Shown here: positions 1-8,882 of the stretch, in pieces
Numbering within the stretch: the stretch's first letter is position 1
How the letters are laid out: each line of letters starts with the position of its first letter
Source of the DNA: Streptomyces koelreuteriae
Lineage (GTDB): Bacteria; Actinomycetota; Actinomycetes; Streptomycetales; Streptomycetaceae
Length of the DNA stretch: 64,000 nt
NCBI RefSeq assembly: GCF_018604545.1
Contig: NZ_CP075896.1
Coordinates: 4,092,001 to 4,156,000, forward strand
Direction: 5' to 3'
Translations under genes and position numbers: made by a program
Notes under the pieces: model-generated
Told to the model about the DNA's origin: nothing
Database searches by the model: none
The model's input: only the letters and a program-made list of their open reading frames with translations

Positions 1-312
1 CGACCCGACGGCCATCACCAGCTTGATGGCCAGCTCGTCGCGCGGCGGGCTGGCCCGTTCCACGGGGCGGGCGTACCAGGCGCGCAGCTCGGTCCGGCCC
101 GCCTCGGTGAGCGCGTACAGCTCCCGGCCCGCCTCGTCGACGCCCTGCCGGGCCACCATCCCGTCCCGCTCCAGGCGGCCCAGCGTCGTGTAGACCTGCC
201 CGATGTTCAGCGGCCAGGTCCCGCCGGTACGGGCCTCGAAGTCGGTGCGCAGGCGTGAGCCGTAGCGGGGGCCGGCCGCCAGGAGCGCCAGCAGCCCGTG
301 ACGTATCGACAT
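1..312 (-). CDS. PadR-family transcriptional regulator, 3' end beyond window
   Basis: The reading frame starts with ATG at 312 (MSIRHGLLALLAAGPRYGSR) and runs off the left edge. The N-terminal winged helix has the PadR signature: a 'hGLLALLAAGPRYG' first helix, then 'NIGQVYTTLGRLERDGMV' for the recognition helix and wing, and 'LYALTEAGRTEL'. PadR proteins are usually dimeric repressors that respond to small molecules and often control a neighbouring exporter. The target cannot be told from this window. The C-terminal dimerisation domain is only partly present because of the window edge, not because of a mutation. Confidence 0.88.
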   Translation of the reverse strand, partial: MSIRHGLLALLAAGPRYGSRLRTDFEARTGGTWPLNIGQVYTTLGRLERDGMVARQGVDEAGRELYALTEAGRTELRAWYARPVERASPPRDELAIKLVMAVGS

Positions 313-449
313 AACCGGATTGTGCAGCGATTCCACCCCTTGGCCGAACCCGGAATGCCGGAGGTGCGGGGGAATGTGAGGCTGATTGCTCGAAATGACC
401 GAACTTGCCGTTATTGCCCTACCGGGCACGGCGGGAGGGGGTCACCAAC

Positions 450-908
450 GTGACTCCATGGCTACGCGCACTGCGGGCGACCGGACTGGTGGTCGCCTTG
501 GGGGCGGGTGCGGTCGTCTCACCCTGCGGGTCTGTTCAGGCCTACGGTGCCGTTCTCGCGTACGACGATCAGGCCCGGGCCCGTGCCACCCCCTCGGCCC
601 CGTCCCCGGAGCCCTCGCGGGCCGGGACACGGGCCGGTGAGGGACGGGACCGGCCGGGGCGGGCGGAGGAGCCCGAGGAGCAGCGGGAGGCTCGCGAGGC
701 CACCGCCGTCCCCGAGGCGTCCCGGGAGGCCGTCCCCGCGGTCCCCGAGCCCTCCGCACCGACCGAGCCACCCGTACGCGAGGCCGCAGCCCAGGCCGAA
801 CGGCCCGTCGGGCCTGTGCTGCGGATCCTGCCGCTGGGCAGCGGGCTGGTGCTGATCGGACTCGGCCTGGGACTCGCGTTCGTGGGCCTCAGGCTGCGGC
901 GCGCGTAA
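450..908 (+). CDS. small exported, C-terminally anchored Pro/Glu-rich protein
   Basis: No family is recognised. GTG at 450 is preferred over an upstream in-frame ATG at 405 because a GGGAGGGGG ribosome binding site lies about 8 nt before it. The 152-residue product begins with a hydrophobic signal-like stretch (TGLVVALGAGAVV), has a middle dominated by Pro, Glu, Ala and Arg, and ends with one membrane segment (GSGLVLIGLGLGLAFVGL) followed by a basic tail, RLRRA. This layout suggests a surface-exposed spacer held in the membrane. It lacks the LPxTG-type motif needed for sortase attachment. Function unknown. Confidence 0.7.
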   Translation: MTPWLRALRATGLVVALGAGAVVSPCGSVQAYGAVLAYDDQARARATPSAPSPEPSRAGTRAGEGRDRPGRAEEPEEQREAREATAVPEASREAVPAVPEPSAPTEPPVREAAAQAERPVGPVLRILPLGSGLVLIGLGLGLAFVGLRLRRA

Positions 909-923
909 GGACGCGGGCCGCTC

Positions 924-1913
924 TCACGCCCCCTGCGGCGCGATCAGCAGCACCTTGCCGATGTGGCCGCTGTCCTCCAGGACCTGGTGGGCGGTGGCGG
1001 CGTCCGGCATGGGGAGTTCGCGGTCGATGACCGGGCGCAGCCGGCCGCCGGAGAAGAGGGGCCAGACGTGTTCGCGTACGGCCGCGACGATGGCCGCCTT
1101 CTCCTCCAGCGGACGGGCCCGCAGGGACGTCGCGCTGATCGCGGCGCGCTTGGTGAGCAGCGCGCCGATGTTCAACTCGCCCTTGACGCCGCCCTGCATG
1201 CCGATGATCGCGAGCCGGCCGTTGACAGCGAGGGCCTTGACGTTGCGCTCCAGGTACTTGGCGCCCATGTTGTCGAGGATGACGTCGGCCCCGGCGCCGT
1301 CCGTGGCCTTCCTGATCTCCTCGACGAAGTCCTGCTCGCGGTAGTTGACCAGGATGTCGGCGCCCAGTTCGGCGCACCGGTCCAGCTTCTCCTGGGTGCC
1401 GGCCGTGACGGCGACCCTGGCACCGACGGCCTTGGCGAGCTGGATCGCCATGGTGCCGATGCCGCTGGAGCCGCCGTGCACGAGCAGGGTCTCGCCCGGG
1501 CGCAGGTGGGCGATCATGAAGACGTTCGACCAGACGGTGCAGGTCACCTCGGGCAGCGCCGCGGCCTGCCGCAGCCCGACGCCCTCGGGCACGGGCAGCA
1601 GCTGTCCGGCCGGGACCACCACCTTCTCGGCGTAACCGCCGCCGGAGAGCAGCGCGCACACCTCGTCGCCCACGCTCCAGCCGGAGACGCCGGTGCCGAT
1701 CCCGGCGATCCGCCCGGAGCACTCCAGGCCGGGGTAGGGGGGCGTGCCGGGCGGCGGGTCGTAGAAGCCCTGCCGCTGCAGGATGTCGGCCCGGTTGACG
1801 GCACCGGCCGTCACCTCGAGCAGGACCTCGCCCTCGCCGGGCACGGGATCCGGGACCTCGTCCCAGACCAGCGCCTCGGGCCCACCGGGTTCGGGAATCG
1901 TGATCGCATACAT
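924..1913 (-). CDS. NAD(P)H-quinone oxidoreductase, zinc-independent MDR family
   Basis: This is a 329-residue medium-chain dehydrogenase of the quinone oxidoreductase (PIG3/QorA-like) type, the normal length for that family. The N-terminal catalytic fold carries the 'AGAVNRADILQRQGFYDPPPG' motif. The Rossmann part has 'VHGGSSGIGTMAIQLAKAVGA', binding NAD(P)H, and 'GADILVNY'. The Cys/His zinc ligands of alcohol dehydrogenases are absent. It probably reduces quinones or enals in the cytosol. The frame stays open far upstream, but the ATG at 1913 (MYAITIPEPGGPEAL) matches the usual family start. It is divergent from the ABC exporter at 2085. Confidence 0.88.
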   Translation of the reverse strand: MYAITIPEPGGPEALVWDEVPDPVPGEGEVLLEVTAGAVNRADILQRQGFYDPPPGTPPYPGLECSGRIAGIGTGVSGWSVGDEVCALLSGGGYAEKVVVPAGQLLPVPEGVGLRQAAALPEVTCTVWSNVFMIAHLRPGETLLVHGGSSGIGTMAIQLAKAVGARVAVTAGTQEKLDRCAELGADILVNYREQDFVEEIRKATDGAGADVILDNMGAKYLERNVKALAVNGRLAIIGMQGGVKGELNIGALLTKRAAISATSLRARPLEEKAAIVAAVREHVWPLFSGGRLRPVIDRELPMPDAATAHQVLEDSGHIGKVLLIAPQGA

Positions 1914-2084
1914 GACTGGGACGGTACTCCTCGGTCGCCGGACGGAGTCCGCTCCTCCCCCGGTCGGTTCCCCCTCTACGTCATTGGTCCGGTTCTGGCG
2001 AAAATCCATATGCGGGACCGATGAGTTTGCGCGACCGTAAAGGTCTCCCCATGCGTAGCCCACGTACTCGGAAGGACCCGAAGC

Positions 2085-3116
2085 ATGAGCACGCAGACGT
2101 CCGGCCTGGCGATCGAGACCGCGGGCCTGGTGAAGACGTTCGGCGAGACCAGGGCCGTCGACGGAGTCGACCTGTCCGTGCCCGCGGGCACGGTCTACGG
2201 CGTCCTCGGCCCGAACGGCGCCGGCAAGACCACCACCGTGAAAATGCTCGCCACACTCCTGCGGCCGGACGGCGGCGAAGCGCATGTCTTCGGCCACGAC
2301 ATCGTCCGCGAGGCGGACGAGGTGCGTGCCCGGGTGAGCCTCACCGGCCAGTACGCGTCGGTGGACGAGGACCTCACCGGCACCGAGAACCTGGTCCTGC
2401 TGGGCCGGCTGCTCGGTCACCACAAGAAGGCCGCCCGGGACCGCGCCGCCCAGCTTCTGGAGGCCTTCGGGCTGACGGAGGCCGCCGCGAAGCAGGTCAA
2501 GCACTACTCGGGCGGTATGCGGCGCCGCATCGACATCGCCGCGTCCATCCTCAGCACCCCCGACCTGCTGTTCCTCGACGAGCCGACGACGGGCCTCGAT
2601 CCGCGCAGCCGCAACCAGGTGTGGGACATCGTGCGCGCCGTGGTCGCCCAGGGCACCACCGTGCTGCTGACCACGCAGTATCTGGACGAGGCCGACCAGC
2701 TGGCGTCCCGGATCGCCGTCATCGACCGCGGCCGGGTGATCGCCGAGGGCACCAAGGGCGAGCTGAAGTCGTCCGTCGGCGCCGGATCGGTCCATCTACG
2801 GCTGAGAGATCCGGATCAACGGGTCGTCGCGGCCGAGCTGCTGCGCCGGACCCTCGACGCGAAGGTGCAGCTGGAGCACGACCCGGTGGCCCTGACCGCC
2901 CGTCTCGGTACGGCGGCGAGCGACGACAGCGCGGCCCAGCAGGCGTCCCGCGCGCTGAGCGAGCTGTCCACGGCCGGGATCACCGTCGACAACTTCTCGC
3001 TGGGCCAGCCCAGCCTGGACGAGGTCTTCCTCGCCCTCACCGGGCACGACACACACGCCCCGGACCGCAAGGCCGGCTCCCCCTCCCACGACCCGAAGGA
3101 CGAGGTGGCGGCATGA
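2085..3116 (+). CDS. DrrA-type ABC exporter ATP-binding protein
   Basis: The product has 343 residues. Walker A 'GPNGAGKTTTVKML' lies near residue 45, the signature 'YSGGMRRRIDIA' near 145, Walker B 'LLFLDEPTTGLDP' near 160, and an H-loop replacement 'LLTTQYLDEADQLA' follows. The Gln in place of the switch His is the hallmark of the daunorubicin-resistance DrrA subfamily. The C-terminal 100 residues match the DrrA regulatory extension. It overlaps the permease gene by 4 nt (ATGA), so the two form a translationally coupled drug or lipid exporter. Substrate unknown. Confidence 0.93.
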   Translation: MSTQTSGLAIETAGLVKTFGETRAVDGVDLSVPAGTVYGVLGPNGAGKTTTVKMLATLLRPDGGEAHVFGHDIVREADEVRARVSLTGQYASVDEDLTGTENLVLLGRLLGHHKKAARDRAAQLLEAFGLTEAAAKQVKHYSGGMRRRIDIAASILSTPDLLFLDEPTTGLDPRSRNQVWDIVRAVVAQGTTVLLTTQYLDEADQLASRIAVIDRGRVIAEGTKGELKSSVGAGSVHLRLRDPDQRVVAAELLRRTLDAKVQLEHDPVALTARLGTAASDDSAAQQASRALSELSTAGITVDNFSLGQPSLDEVFLALTGHDTHAPDRKAGSPSHDPKDEVAA

Positions 3117-3961
3117 GCACCACGACGACCACCGAGGCCAAGGAACTCGCCCCGGTCAGCACCGAGTCCCTCGCGGCCCTGCTCATCGCCAAGGAGCGGC
3201 CCTCGCGGCCCAGTGCGTGGTCGGCCTCGATGACCTTCGGCTGGCGGGCGATCCTCAAGATCAAGCATGTGCCGGAGCAGCTCTTCGACGTCACGGCGTT
3301 CCCGATCATGATGGTGCTGATGTACACGTACCTGTTCGGCGGGGCGCTGGCCGGCTCGCCGGAGGAGTACATCCAGTTCCTGCTGCCGGGCATCCTCGTG
3401 ATGTCGGTCGTGATGATCACGATGTACACGGGTGTCTCGGTCAACACGGACATCGAGAAGGGCGTCTTCGACCGGTTCCGCACGCTGCCGATCTGGCGGC
3501 CGTCGACCATGGTCGGCTATCTGCTCGGCGACGCCCTGCGGTACACGATCGCGTCGGTCGTGATGCTCACCGTCGGCATGATCCTGGGCTACCGGCCGGA
3601 CGGCGGGATCGCCGGTGTGCTCGCCGGGATCGCCCTGCTGGTGCTCTTCTCGTTCGCGTTCTCGTGGATCTGGACGATGTTCGGGCTGATGCTGCGCACC
3701 GAGAAGTCGGTGATGGGCGTCAGCATGATGGTGATCTTCCCGCTCACCTTCCTGTCCAATGTGTTCGTCGACCCGACGACCATGCCGGGCTGGCTCCAGG
3801 CCTTCGTGAACAACAGCCCCATCACCCATCTGGCGTCGGCGGTGCGCGGCCTGATGGCCGGCGACTGGCCGGCCGACGAGGTCGCCTGGTCGCTGGGCTG
3901 GGCCGGACTGTTCGTGCTGGTCTTCGGGCCGATCACGATGCGGTTGTACAACCGGAAGTGA
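3113..3961 (+). CDS. DrrB-type ABC-2 permease
   Basis: This 282-residue membrane protein begins MSTTTTTEAKELAP at ATG 3113, overlapping the ATPase stop. It has an amphipathic N-terminus and six predicted membrane segments. It also has the ABC-2 family features 'FPIMMVLMYTYLFGGAL', 'PGILVMSVVMIT' and 'FPLTFLSNVFVDPTTMPGWLQAFVNNSPITH'-like loops (quoted only in part), typical of DrrB. It forms the membrane channel for the preceding ATPase. The stop codon lies inside a 23-bp tandem duplication (see the repeat entry), so the tail MRLYNRK is encoded twice in the DNA. Confidence 0.92.
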   Translation: MSTTTTTEAKELAPVSTESLAALLIAKERPSRPSAWSASMTFGWRAILKIKHVPEQLFDVTAFPIMMVLMYTYLFGGALAGSPEEYIQFLLPGILVMSVVMITMYTGVSVNTDIEKGVFDRFRTLPIWRPSTMVGYLLGDALRYTIASVVMLTVGMILGYRPDGGIAGVLAGIALLVLFSFAFSWIWTMFGLMLRTEKSVMGVSMMVIFPLTFLSNVFVDPTTMPGWLQAFVNNSPITHLASAVRGLMAGDWPADEVAWSLGWAGLFVLVFGPITMRLYNRK

Positions 3962-3983
3962 TGCGGCTGTACAACCGGACGTA
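3938..3983 (+). repeat. 23-bp tandem duplication at the permease stop codon
   Basis: Two near-identical copies (3938-3960 and 3961-3983) of a unit beginning ATGCGG(T/C)TGTACAACCGG lie head to tail across the stop codon of the permease gene. The first copy encodes the C-terminus MRLYNRK; the second would encode MRLYNRT and then a stop, but lies downstream of the TGA. They differ at two positions. Confidence 0.85.
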
Positions 3984-4002
3984 GCCCGGCCCGCCCGGGC
4001 GG

Positions 4003-5118
4003 TCAGTTGCGGGGCATCGGCGGCATCGGACGGATGTCGGGGGCGACCTGGGTCGCCGGTGTCTTCCGCACGATCGTGATGAGCCGGTCGGTCAGCTCCA
4101 GCGTCCCGATGGCCGGATCGTCGTAGCCGAGCACCCGGTGGCCGCGTATGACACTGACCACCAGATCGGCGGTCTCGCGCGGCTTCTTGCCCACCTCGGC
4201 CTTGACGACCGGCCGTTCGACCAGGTCGAGGCCGCTGCCCTGCTGGATGAGGTCCTCCATCACCATGCCGGCGGAGGGACTGAGCACGGAGAGGCCCAGC
4301 AACCGGCCGGCGGCGCTGGCGCTGGTGATGACCGCGTCGGCGCCGGACTGCTTGAGCAGCGGCGCGTTCTCCTCCTCGCGCACCGCGGCCACGATCTTCG
4401 CCCCGCGGTTGAGCTGCCGGGCCGTCAGCGTCACCAGCACCGCGGTGTCGTCGCGCTGGGTCGCGATGATGATCTGGCGCGCCTTGTGCACCTCGGCCCG
4501 CTTCAGCACCTCGCTGCGGGTGGCGTCCCCGACGATGCCCGCGTAGCCCTCGGCGGTCGCGGCGTCGACGACCTTGGAACTGGGGTCGACCACGACGACC
4601 TGTTCCTTCTTCAGGCCCGTCGCGCAGACGGTCCGGATCGCCGACCTGCCCTTCGTGCCGAAGCCGATGACGACGGTGTGATCTCGCAACGCGGACCTCC
4701 AGCGGGTCAGTCGCCACTCATCGCGGGTGCGTTCGGTGAGCGCCTCGAGGGTGGTGCCGACCAGGATGATCAGAAACAGCACGCGCAGGGGCGTGATGAC
4801 GAGGATGTTCGTGAGCCGGGCGGCATCGCTCGCGGGGGTGATGTCACCGTAGCCCGTGGTGGAGAGCGTGACGGTGGCGTAGTAGAAGGAGTCGAGAAGG
4901 TCGACACCGCCGCCGGCGTTGTCGTTGTAACCGTCACGGTCGGCGTAGACGACCAGCGCGGTGATGACGAGCACCAGCAGTGCCACGGACAGCCGCTTGG
5001 CGACCTGGCGGAACGGGTGCTCCACCACGGTCCTCGGGAGTTTCACCCGTTGGGTCACCAACTGCTCGTCCGCCTGGCGGGCGATCGCGTCCTGGCCCGG
5101 AAGTTTCACGTGAAACAC
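4003..5118 (-). CDS. two-TM potassium channel with RCK (TrkA-N) domain
   Basis: The 371-residue product has a short basic N-terminus, a first membrane helix (LSVALLVLVITALVVY) and a pore helix with the selectivity filter 'TLSTTGYGDITP' near residues 90-100. A second helix (VLFLIILVGTTLEAL) is followed by a cytoplasmic Rossmann fold starting 'HTVVIGFGTKGRSAIRTV', which binds NAD or a nucleotide and gates the pore. This is the MthK/Kch layout. The start is GTG at 5118. The first codons and the 3' end of moeA share 13 nt, and this overlap is occupied by a perfect parS site. Confidence 0.93.
   Translation of the reverse strand: MFHVKLPGQDAIARQADEQLVTQRVKLPRTVVEHPFRQVAKRLSVALLVLVITALVVYADRDGYNDNAGGGVDLLDSFYYATVTLSTTGYGDITPASDAARLTNILVITPLRVLFLIILVGTTLEALTERTRDEWRLTRWRSALRDHTVVIGFGTKGRSAIRTVCATGLKKEQVVVVDPSSKVVDAATAEGYAGIVGDATRSEVLKRAEVHKARQIIIATQRDDTAVLVTLTARQLNRGAKIVAAVREEENAPLLKQSGADAVITSASAAGRLLGLSVLSPSAGMVMEDLIQQGSGLDLVERPVVKAEVGKKPRETADLVVSVIRGHRVLGYDDPAIGTLELTDRLITIVRKTPATQVAPDIRPMPPMPRN
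5103..5116. promoter_or_regulatory. parS site (ParB binding), perfect palindrome
   Basis: The 14-bp palindrome GTTTCACGTGAAAC is identical to the Streptomyces parS consensus, the ParB/Spo0J loading site that clusters around oriC. It lies inside coding sequence, in the overlap between the start of the potassium channel gene (GTG TTT CAC GTG AAA) and the end of moeA. Both reading frames therefore accommodate the site. Confidence 0.9.
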
Positions 5119-6476
5119 ACTCCGATTCCTGCGGACGCCCAGGGCAGATCCAACAGTTCCGCCTCCTGCCCCGGCCGGGCGCCACCCGGGGGCACGACGG
5201 CCAGCGCGTCGGCCGCCGCGACACCGCGCAGCATGGCCGGGCCGTTGTAGTGCAGCGGCACGGCCTGGTCGCCGCGCAGGACGACGGGCACGAGCCGGGT
5301 GTCGTGCGGGTGCCCGTGCACGGCGTCCCTGAGCGGCAGCGTGTACGGCTCCGGGGCCGGGCGGGCCGCGAGGGTCCGCAGCAGCGGCTCGGCGAGCGTC
5401 AGCAGCCCGGAGACGGCGGCGAGCGGGTTGCCCGGCAGCCCGACGAGGTGCTGGGTCTCCGAGATGCGGGCCAGCAGCATGGGATGGCCGGGGCGCACCT
5501 TCACGCCGTCCACGAGGAGTTCGGCCCCGATACGGCGCAGGGTGGGGTGGACATGGTCGACGGGGCCCGCGGCGGTGCCGCCGGTGGTGACGATGACATC
5601 GGCGTCCGACGAGGTCACCGCCTTGCGCAGGGCGTAGGCGTCGTCGCGGACGCGTCGTACGACGGTGACCTCGGCGCCGAGCGCGCGCAGCCAGGGCGGC
5701 AGCATCGGGCCGAGCGCGTCCCGGATCAGACCGTCGTGCGGCAGCCCCTCGGTGAGCAACTCATCGCCCAGGACGAGGACTTCGACGCGGGCCCGGGGGA
5801 CGGCGGTGACCGTGTCGTATCCGGCCGCCGCGGCGAGCCCGAGGACGGCCGGGGTGACGAGGGTGCCGACGGGCAGGAGCTGGTCGCCGGTGCGGCATTC
5901 CTGGCCCCGGGGGCGGATGTCCTGGCCGGGGGCGACGCCCCGGGTCGCGTGCAGTCGGCCCTTGTCGTCGGTGCGGCCGTGCTCGCTGCGCAGGACGGCC
6001 GTGGTGTCCGCGGGGATACGGGCGCCGGTGGCGATCCGGACGGCCTCGCCGTCGGTCAGGGGCGCCTGCGCGTTGTGCCCGGCCAGGACGCCCTCCTCCC
6101 GTACGTCCCAGGGGGCGGGCCCGGCTACCGCCCAGCCGTCCATCGCGGAGGTGTCGAAGGAAGGCAGGTCGGTGAGGGCGTCGAGGGGGGTGGCCAGGGT
6201 GAGGCCGAGGGCGGCGTCGAGCGGCACGGAGACGGGCTCGCGATGGGCGGCCCGGCCGGCGCTCCGGGCGGCGCGCTCGGCGATGTCCCGGGCCTGTGGC
6301 CAGGGGGTGGCCCGGTGCCGGGTGTCCGGCTGCCGGGGGGTCGGGGTGCTGTCCTTCTCACCTCGTGCGGCCGGGTCGGGCTGGGGGGTGCCGTTGCTGT
6401 TGTTCACGAGGGCGAGCACCTCCTCGACGTCGAGGTCTTCGGCGTCCTCACCGGTGCGGGTGCCGCGCGGGGTCAT
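5106..6476 (-). CDS. moeA: molybdopterin molybdenumtransferase MoeA
   Basis: The 456-residue enzyme inserts molybdate into adenylylated molybdopterin, the last step of molybdenum cofactor synthesis. Diagnostic parts are 'LPSFDTSAMDGWAVAG' near residue 115, the nucleotide-binding 'DVIVTTGGTAAGPVDHVHPTL' region, and 'VKVRPGHPMLLAR...LVGLPGNPLAAVSGL' near the C-terminus. The first 60 residues are an extra low-complexity extension. The start is ATG 6476, overlapping the stop of the mobA-like gene by 4 nt, so the two cofactor genes form an operon. Confidence 0.93.
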   Translation of the reverse strand: MTPRGTRTGEDAEDLDVEEVLALVNNSNGTPQPDPAARGEKDSTPTPRQPDTRHRATPWPQARDIAERAARSAGRAAHREPVSVPLDAALGLTLATPLDALTDLPSFDTSAMDGWAVAGPAPWDVREEGVLAGHNAQAPLTDGEAVRIATGARIPADTTAVLRSEHGRTDDKGRLHATRGVAPGQDIRPRGQECRTGDQLLPVGTLVTPAVLGLAAAAGYDTVTAVPRARVEVLVLGDELLTEGLPHDGLIRDALGPMLPPWLRALGAEVTVVRRVRDDAYALRKAVTSSDADVIVTTGGTAAGPVDHVHPTLRRIGAELLVDGVKVRPGHPMLLARISETQHLVGLPGNPLAAVSGLLTLAEPLLRTLAARPAPEPYTLPLRDAVHGHPHDTRLVPVVLRGDQAVPLHYNGPAMLRGVAAADALAVVPPGGARPGQEAELLDLPWASAGIGVCFT

Positions 6477-7483
6477 CCGGCGTCCGGGCGGGTGTCGGGC
6501 GTGGCGTCGGGCGTCGCGTCGGGGGCGACGCCCGGCCGGTCGCCCGGGGCTTTCCGGGCTTCCGGTGCTTCGGAGGCTTCGGGGGCTTCGGGGGCTCCGG
6601 TGGCTCCGGTGGCTTCCGGTGCTTCGGGGGCTCTCGGGGTGTTCTCCTCCGCCCAGCGGGCGGCGAGGGCGACGGCCTTGCGGGAGGCTTCGGAGACCGC
6701 CTCGGGGCCCCCGCCGGCCCGCGCGGCCGCGTAGCCGACGAGGAAGGTGGTCAGTGGCGCGGCGGGCCTGGCCACACCGTGGGCGGCGTCGCGGGCGAGG
6801 TCGAGCAGCTCTTTCACATCGACGTCGAGGTCGATCCCCAGCTCGTCCTTGACCGCGGAAATCCATTCATCCAACACGTGCCCATGCTCCCTGATGCGTG
6901 CCCTGGCGGAGGCGATGTCGTCCCAGGTGTCGCAGTCGAAGGACGCGACGGGATCGGAGATGCGGGTGAGGTCCAGCTCGGCGGTGAGACGCCGCAGGGG
7001 AAGTCCGTGCGGAGAGCCGTGCCGCTCGGCGAGCAGGGCGAGCGTCTCGCGCAGCCGCCGGGTGCGGTAGGCGGCGACGAGCGGCTGGTCGCGGCCGTCG
7101 GGGTCGGTCAGCAGCACGCCGTCGGCGGCGCTCCCCCGCAGCGTGTCCAGCAGCCGTCCGACGGTCCGCTCCTGAAGGAACGGCAGGTCGGCGGAGAGCA
7201 CCACGACATGCTCCGCCGTGGTGTGCCGGAGTCCGGCGTCGAGCGCGGCGAGCGGTCCGCCGCCGGGCGGGTCCTCGCGTGCCCAGGTCACGGGCCGTGC
7301 CGTCGGCCGGGGCGCGGCGACGACGACGGTGGTGCGGGCGTCGCCGCACGCGGCGAGCACCCGGTCGAGCAGGGCCCGCCCGCCGACGCGCACCCCGGGT
7401 TTGTCCGCGCCCCCGAGGCGCCGGGCGGCACCGCCGGCGAGCACGACGGCGTCGTGGGCGGCGGGAGGCTCGTACGGGGTCAC
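6473..7483 (-). CDS. MobA-like nucleotidyltransferase fused to DUF6457
   Basis: Residues 1-190 are a MobA-type NTP transferase with the GTP-binding motif 'AVVLAGGAARRLGGADKPGV', 'EDPPGGGPLAALDAGL', and 'VVLSADLPFL' with the metal-binding Asp. MobA attaches GMP to molybdenum cofactor. Residues about 195-280 ('HVLDEWISAVKDELGIDLDVD...LTTFLVGYAAARAGG') form a DUF6457 helical domain, often found beside or fused to MobA in actinobacteria. The last 60 residues are a low-complexity tail of PEA and GATGAPEA repeats. It sits upstream of moeA in the same operon, which fits a joint role in molybdoenzyme maturation. Confidence 0.88.
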   Translation of the reverse strand: MTPYEPPAAHDAVVLAGGAARRLGGADKPGVRVGGRALLDRVLAACGDARTTVVVAAPRPTARPVTWAREDPPGGGPLAALDAGLRHTTAEHVVVLSADLPFLQERTVGRLLDTLRGSAADGVLLTDPDGRDQPLVAAYRTRRLRETLALLAERHGSPHGLPLRRLTAELDLTRISDPVASFDCDTWDDIASARARIREHGHVLDEWISAVKDELGIDLDVDVKELLDLARDAAHGVARPAAPLTTFLVGYAAARAGGGPEAVSEASRKAVALAARWAEENTPRAPEAPEATGATGAPEAPEASEAPEARKAPGDRPGVAPDATPDATPDTRPDAG

Positions 7484-7568
7484 CCCCCGAGTATGCGTGC
7501 CCCCGCGATCACATGGAACGCGGGGGAAGGGACGCGATCACCGGGAACGGCCGCGCGCCGGAGAGGAA

Positions 7569-8882
7569 TCAGAGCGTCCGCAGCAGCACCGCCGGTTGTT
7601 CCACGCAGTCCGCGACGTAGCGCAGGAAGCCGCCCGCCGTGCCGCCGTCGCACACCCGGTGGTCGAAGGTGAGCGAGAGCTGGACGACCTGGCGCACGGC
7701 CAGCTCGCCCTCGTGCACCCACGGCTTGGGGACGATGCGGCCGACGCCGAGCATGGCGGCCTCGGGGTGGTTGATGATCGGGGTGGAGCCGTCGACGCCG
7801 AAGACGCCGTAGTTGTTCAACGTGAAGGTCCCGCCGGTGAGTTCGCCGGGGGTCAGCTTTCCGGTCCGGCCCGCCTCGGTCAGCCGGGCGAACTCCGCGG
7901 TCAGCGACTCGGCGTCCCGCGCGTGCGCGTCCCTGACCACCGGGACGACGAGCCCTCGGTCGGTCTGCGCCGCGAAGCCCAGATGCACGTGGTCGAACTG
8001 GACGACCTCCCTGGCCTCGGCGTCCACGGTGGAGTTGAGCTCGGGGAAGCGGGCGAGGGCCGCGGTGCTGATCCGGGCCAGCAGGGCCAGGAGGGAGATC
8101 TTCGGCCCGCCCGCCGCGTTCATGGCGGTCCGGGCCCGCATCAGCTCAGTGGCGTCGGCGTCGACCCAGCAGGTCGCGTCGGGGATCTCGCGGCGGCTGC
8201 GGGACAGCTTGTCGGCGACGGCGCCGCGCATGCCCTTGAGGGGCGTACGGATCTCGCCCGGGGCGGCTGTCGTGGCGGGCCGGGGCTCGGGGGCCGCCGC
8301 CGTCGTCGGGGCGGGGCGGGGCGCGGCGCGCAGGGCGTACTCCACGTCCGCCCGCAGGATCAGCCCGTCGGGCCCGGAGCCGGTCAGCTCCCGCAGGTCG
8401 AGGCCGTTCTGCCGGGCCAGCCTGCGGACCAGGGGCGAGATCACGGGGAGGGGGCCGTCCTCGGCCTCGGGGACACTCGCCCGCCCGTTCACCGCCGGCG
8501 CGGGGGCCGCAGCGCTCACCCGGTCCTGCCGCACCCTGCGTCGCCGCGCGGGTGCCTCGGAGGTGCCGTATCCGACGAGGACGTTCCCCGAGCCCTCGCT
8601 CCCGGCCTCGTCCGCAACGCCGCCGGAGGGGGCCCGTTCCCCCACGGCCACCGTGATCAGCGGCGCCCCGACGGGCAGTTCCGTGCCCTCCTCGCCGAAG
8701 CGGGCCGTGACCACACCGCCGTAGGGGCAGGGCACCTCGACCATGGCCTTGGCCGTCTCTACCTCGACGACCGGCTGGTCGATGGCGACGACGTCGCCGA
8801 TCTCCACCAGCCAGCGCACGATCTCCGCCTCGGTGAGCCCCTCACCGAGGTCGGGCAGCTTGAACTCCAGCACCTGTGCCAT
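7569..8882 (-). CDS. bkdC: branched-chain 2-oxoacid dehydrogenase E2 (dihydrolipoyl acyltransferase)
   Basis: The 437-residue E2 subunit has a lipoyl domain with the modified Lys in 'VEVETAKAMVEVPCP' near residue 44. A linker is followed by the E3-binding domain ('VISPLVRRLARQNGLDLRELTGSG'-type, near 150-185) and a C-terminal acyltransferase domain ending in the active-site motif 'FDHRVCDGGTAGGF'. It transfers branched acyl groups from E1 to CoA. The acyl-CoA products (isobutyryl, isovaleryl, methylbutyryl) prime the branched fatty acids of Streptomyces. Its start touches the E1-beta stop (TGATG), so the three genes form one operon. Confidence 0.95.
   Translation of the reverse strand: MAQVLEFKLPDLGEGLTEAEIVRWLVEIGDVVAIDQPVVEVETAKAMVEVPCPYGGVVTARFGEEGTELPVGAPLITVAVGERAPSGGVADEAGSEGSGNVLVGYGTSEAPARRRRVRQDRVSAAAPAPAVNGRASVPEAEDGPLPVISPLVRRLARQNGLDLRELTGSGPDGLILRADVEYALRAAPRPAPTTAAAPEPRPATTAAPGEIRTPLKGMRGAVADKLSRSRREIPDATCWVDADATELMRARTAMNAAGGPKISLLALLARISTAALARFPELNSTVDAEAREVVQFDHVHLGFAAQTDRGLVVPVVRDAHARDAESLTAEFARLTEAGRTGKLTPGELTGGTFTLNNYGVFGVDGSTPIINHPEAAMLGVGRIVPKPWVHEGELAVRQVVQLSLTFDHRVCDGGTAGGFLRYVADCVEQPAVLLRTL

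Noticed and set aside
1914..2795. Long minus-strand extension of the quinone oxidoreductase frame, to 623 residues
   Set aside because: The extra part is antisense to the DrrA-type ATPase and has no matching domain; the real start at 1913 is clear.
2816..4717. 633-codon minus-strand frame
   Set aside because: It is the antisense shadow of the DrrAB genes and of the channel gene in another frame, Arg/Gly/Pro-rich, with no family features.
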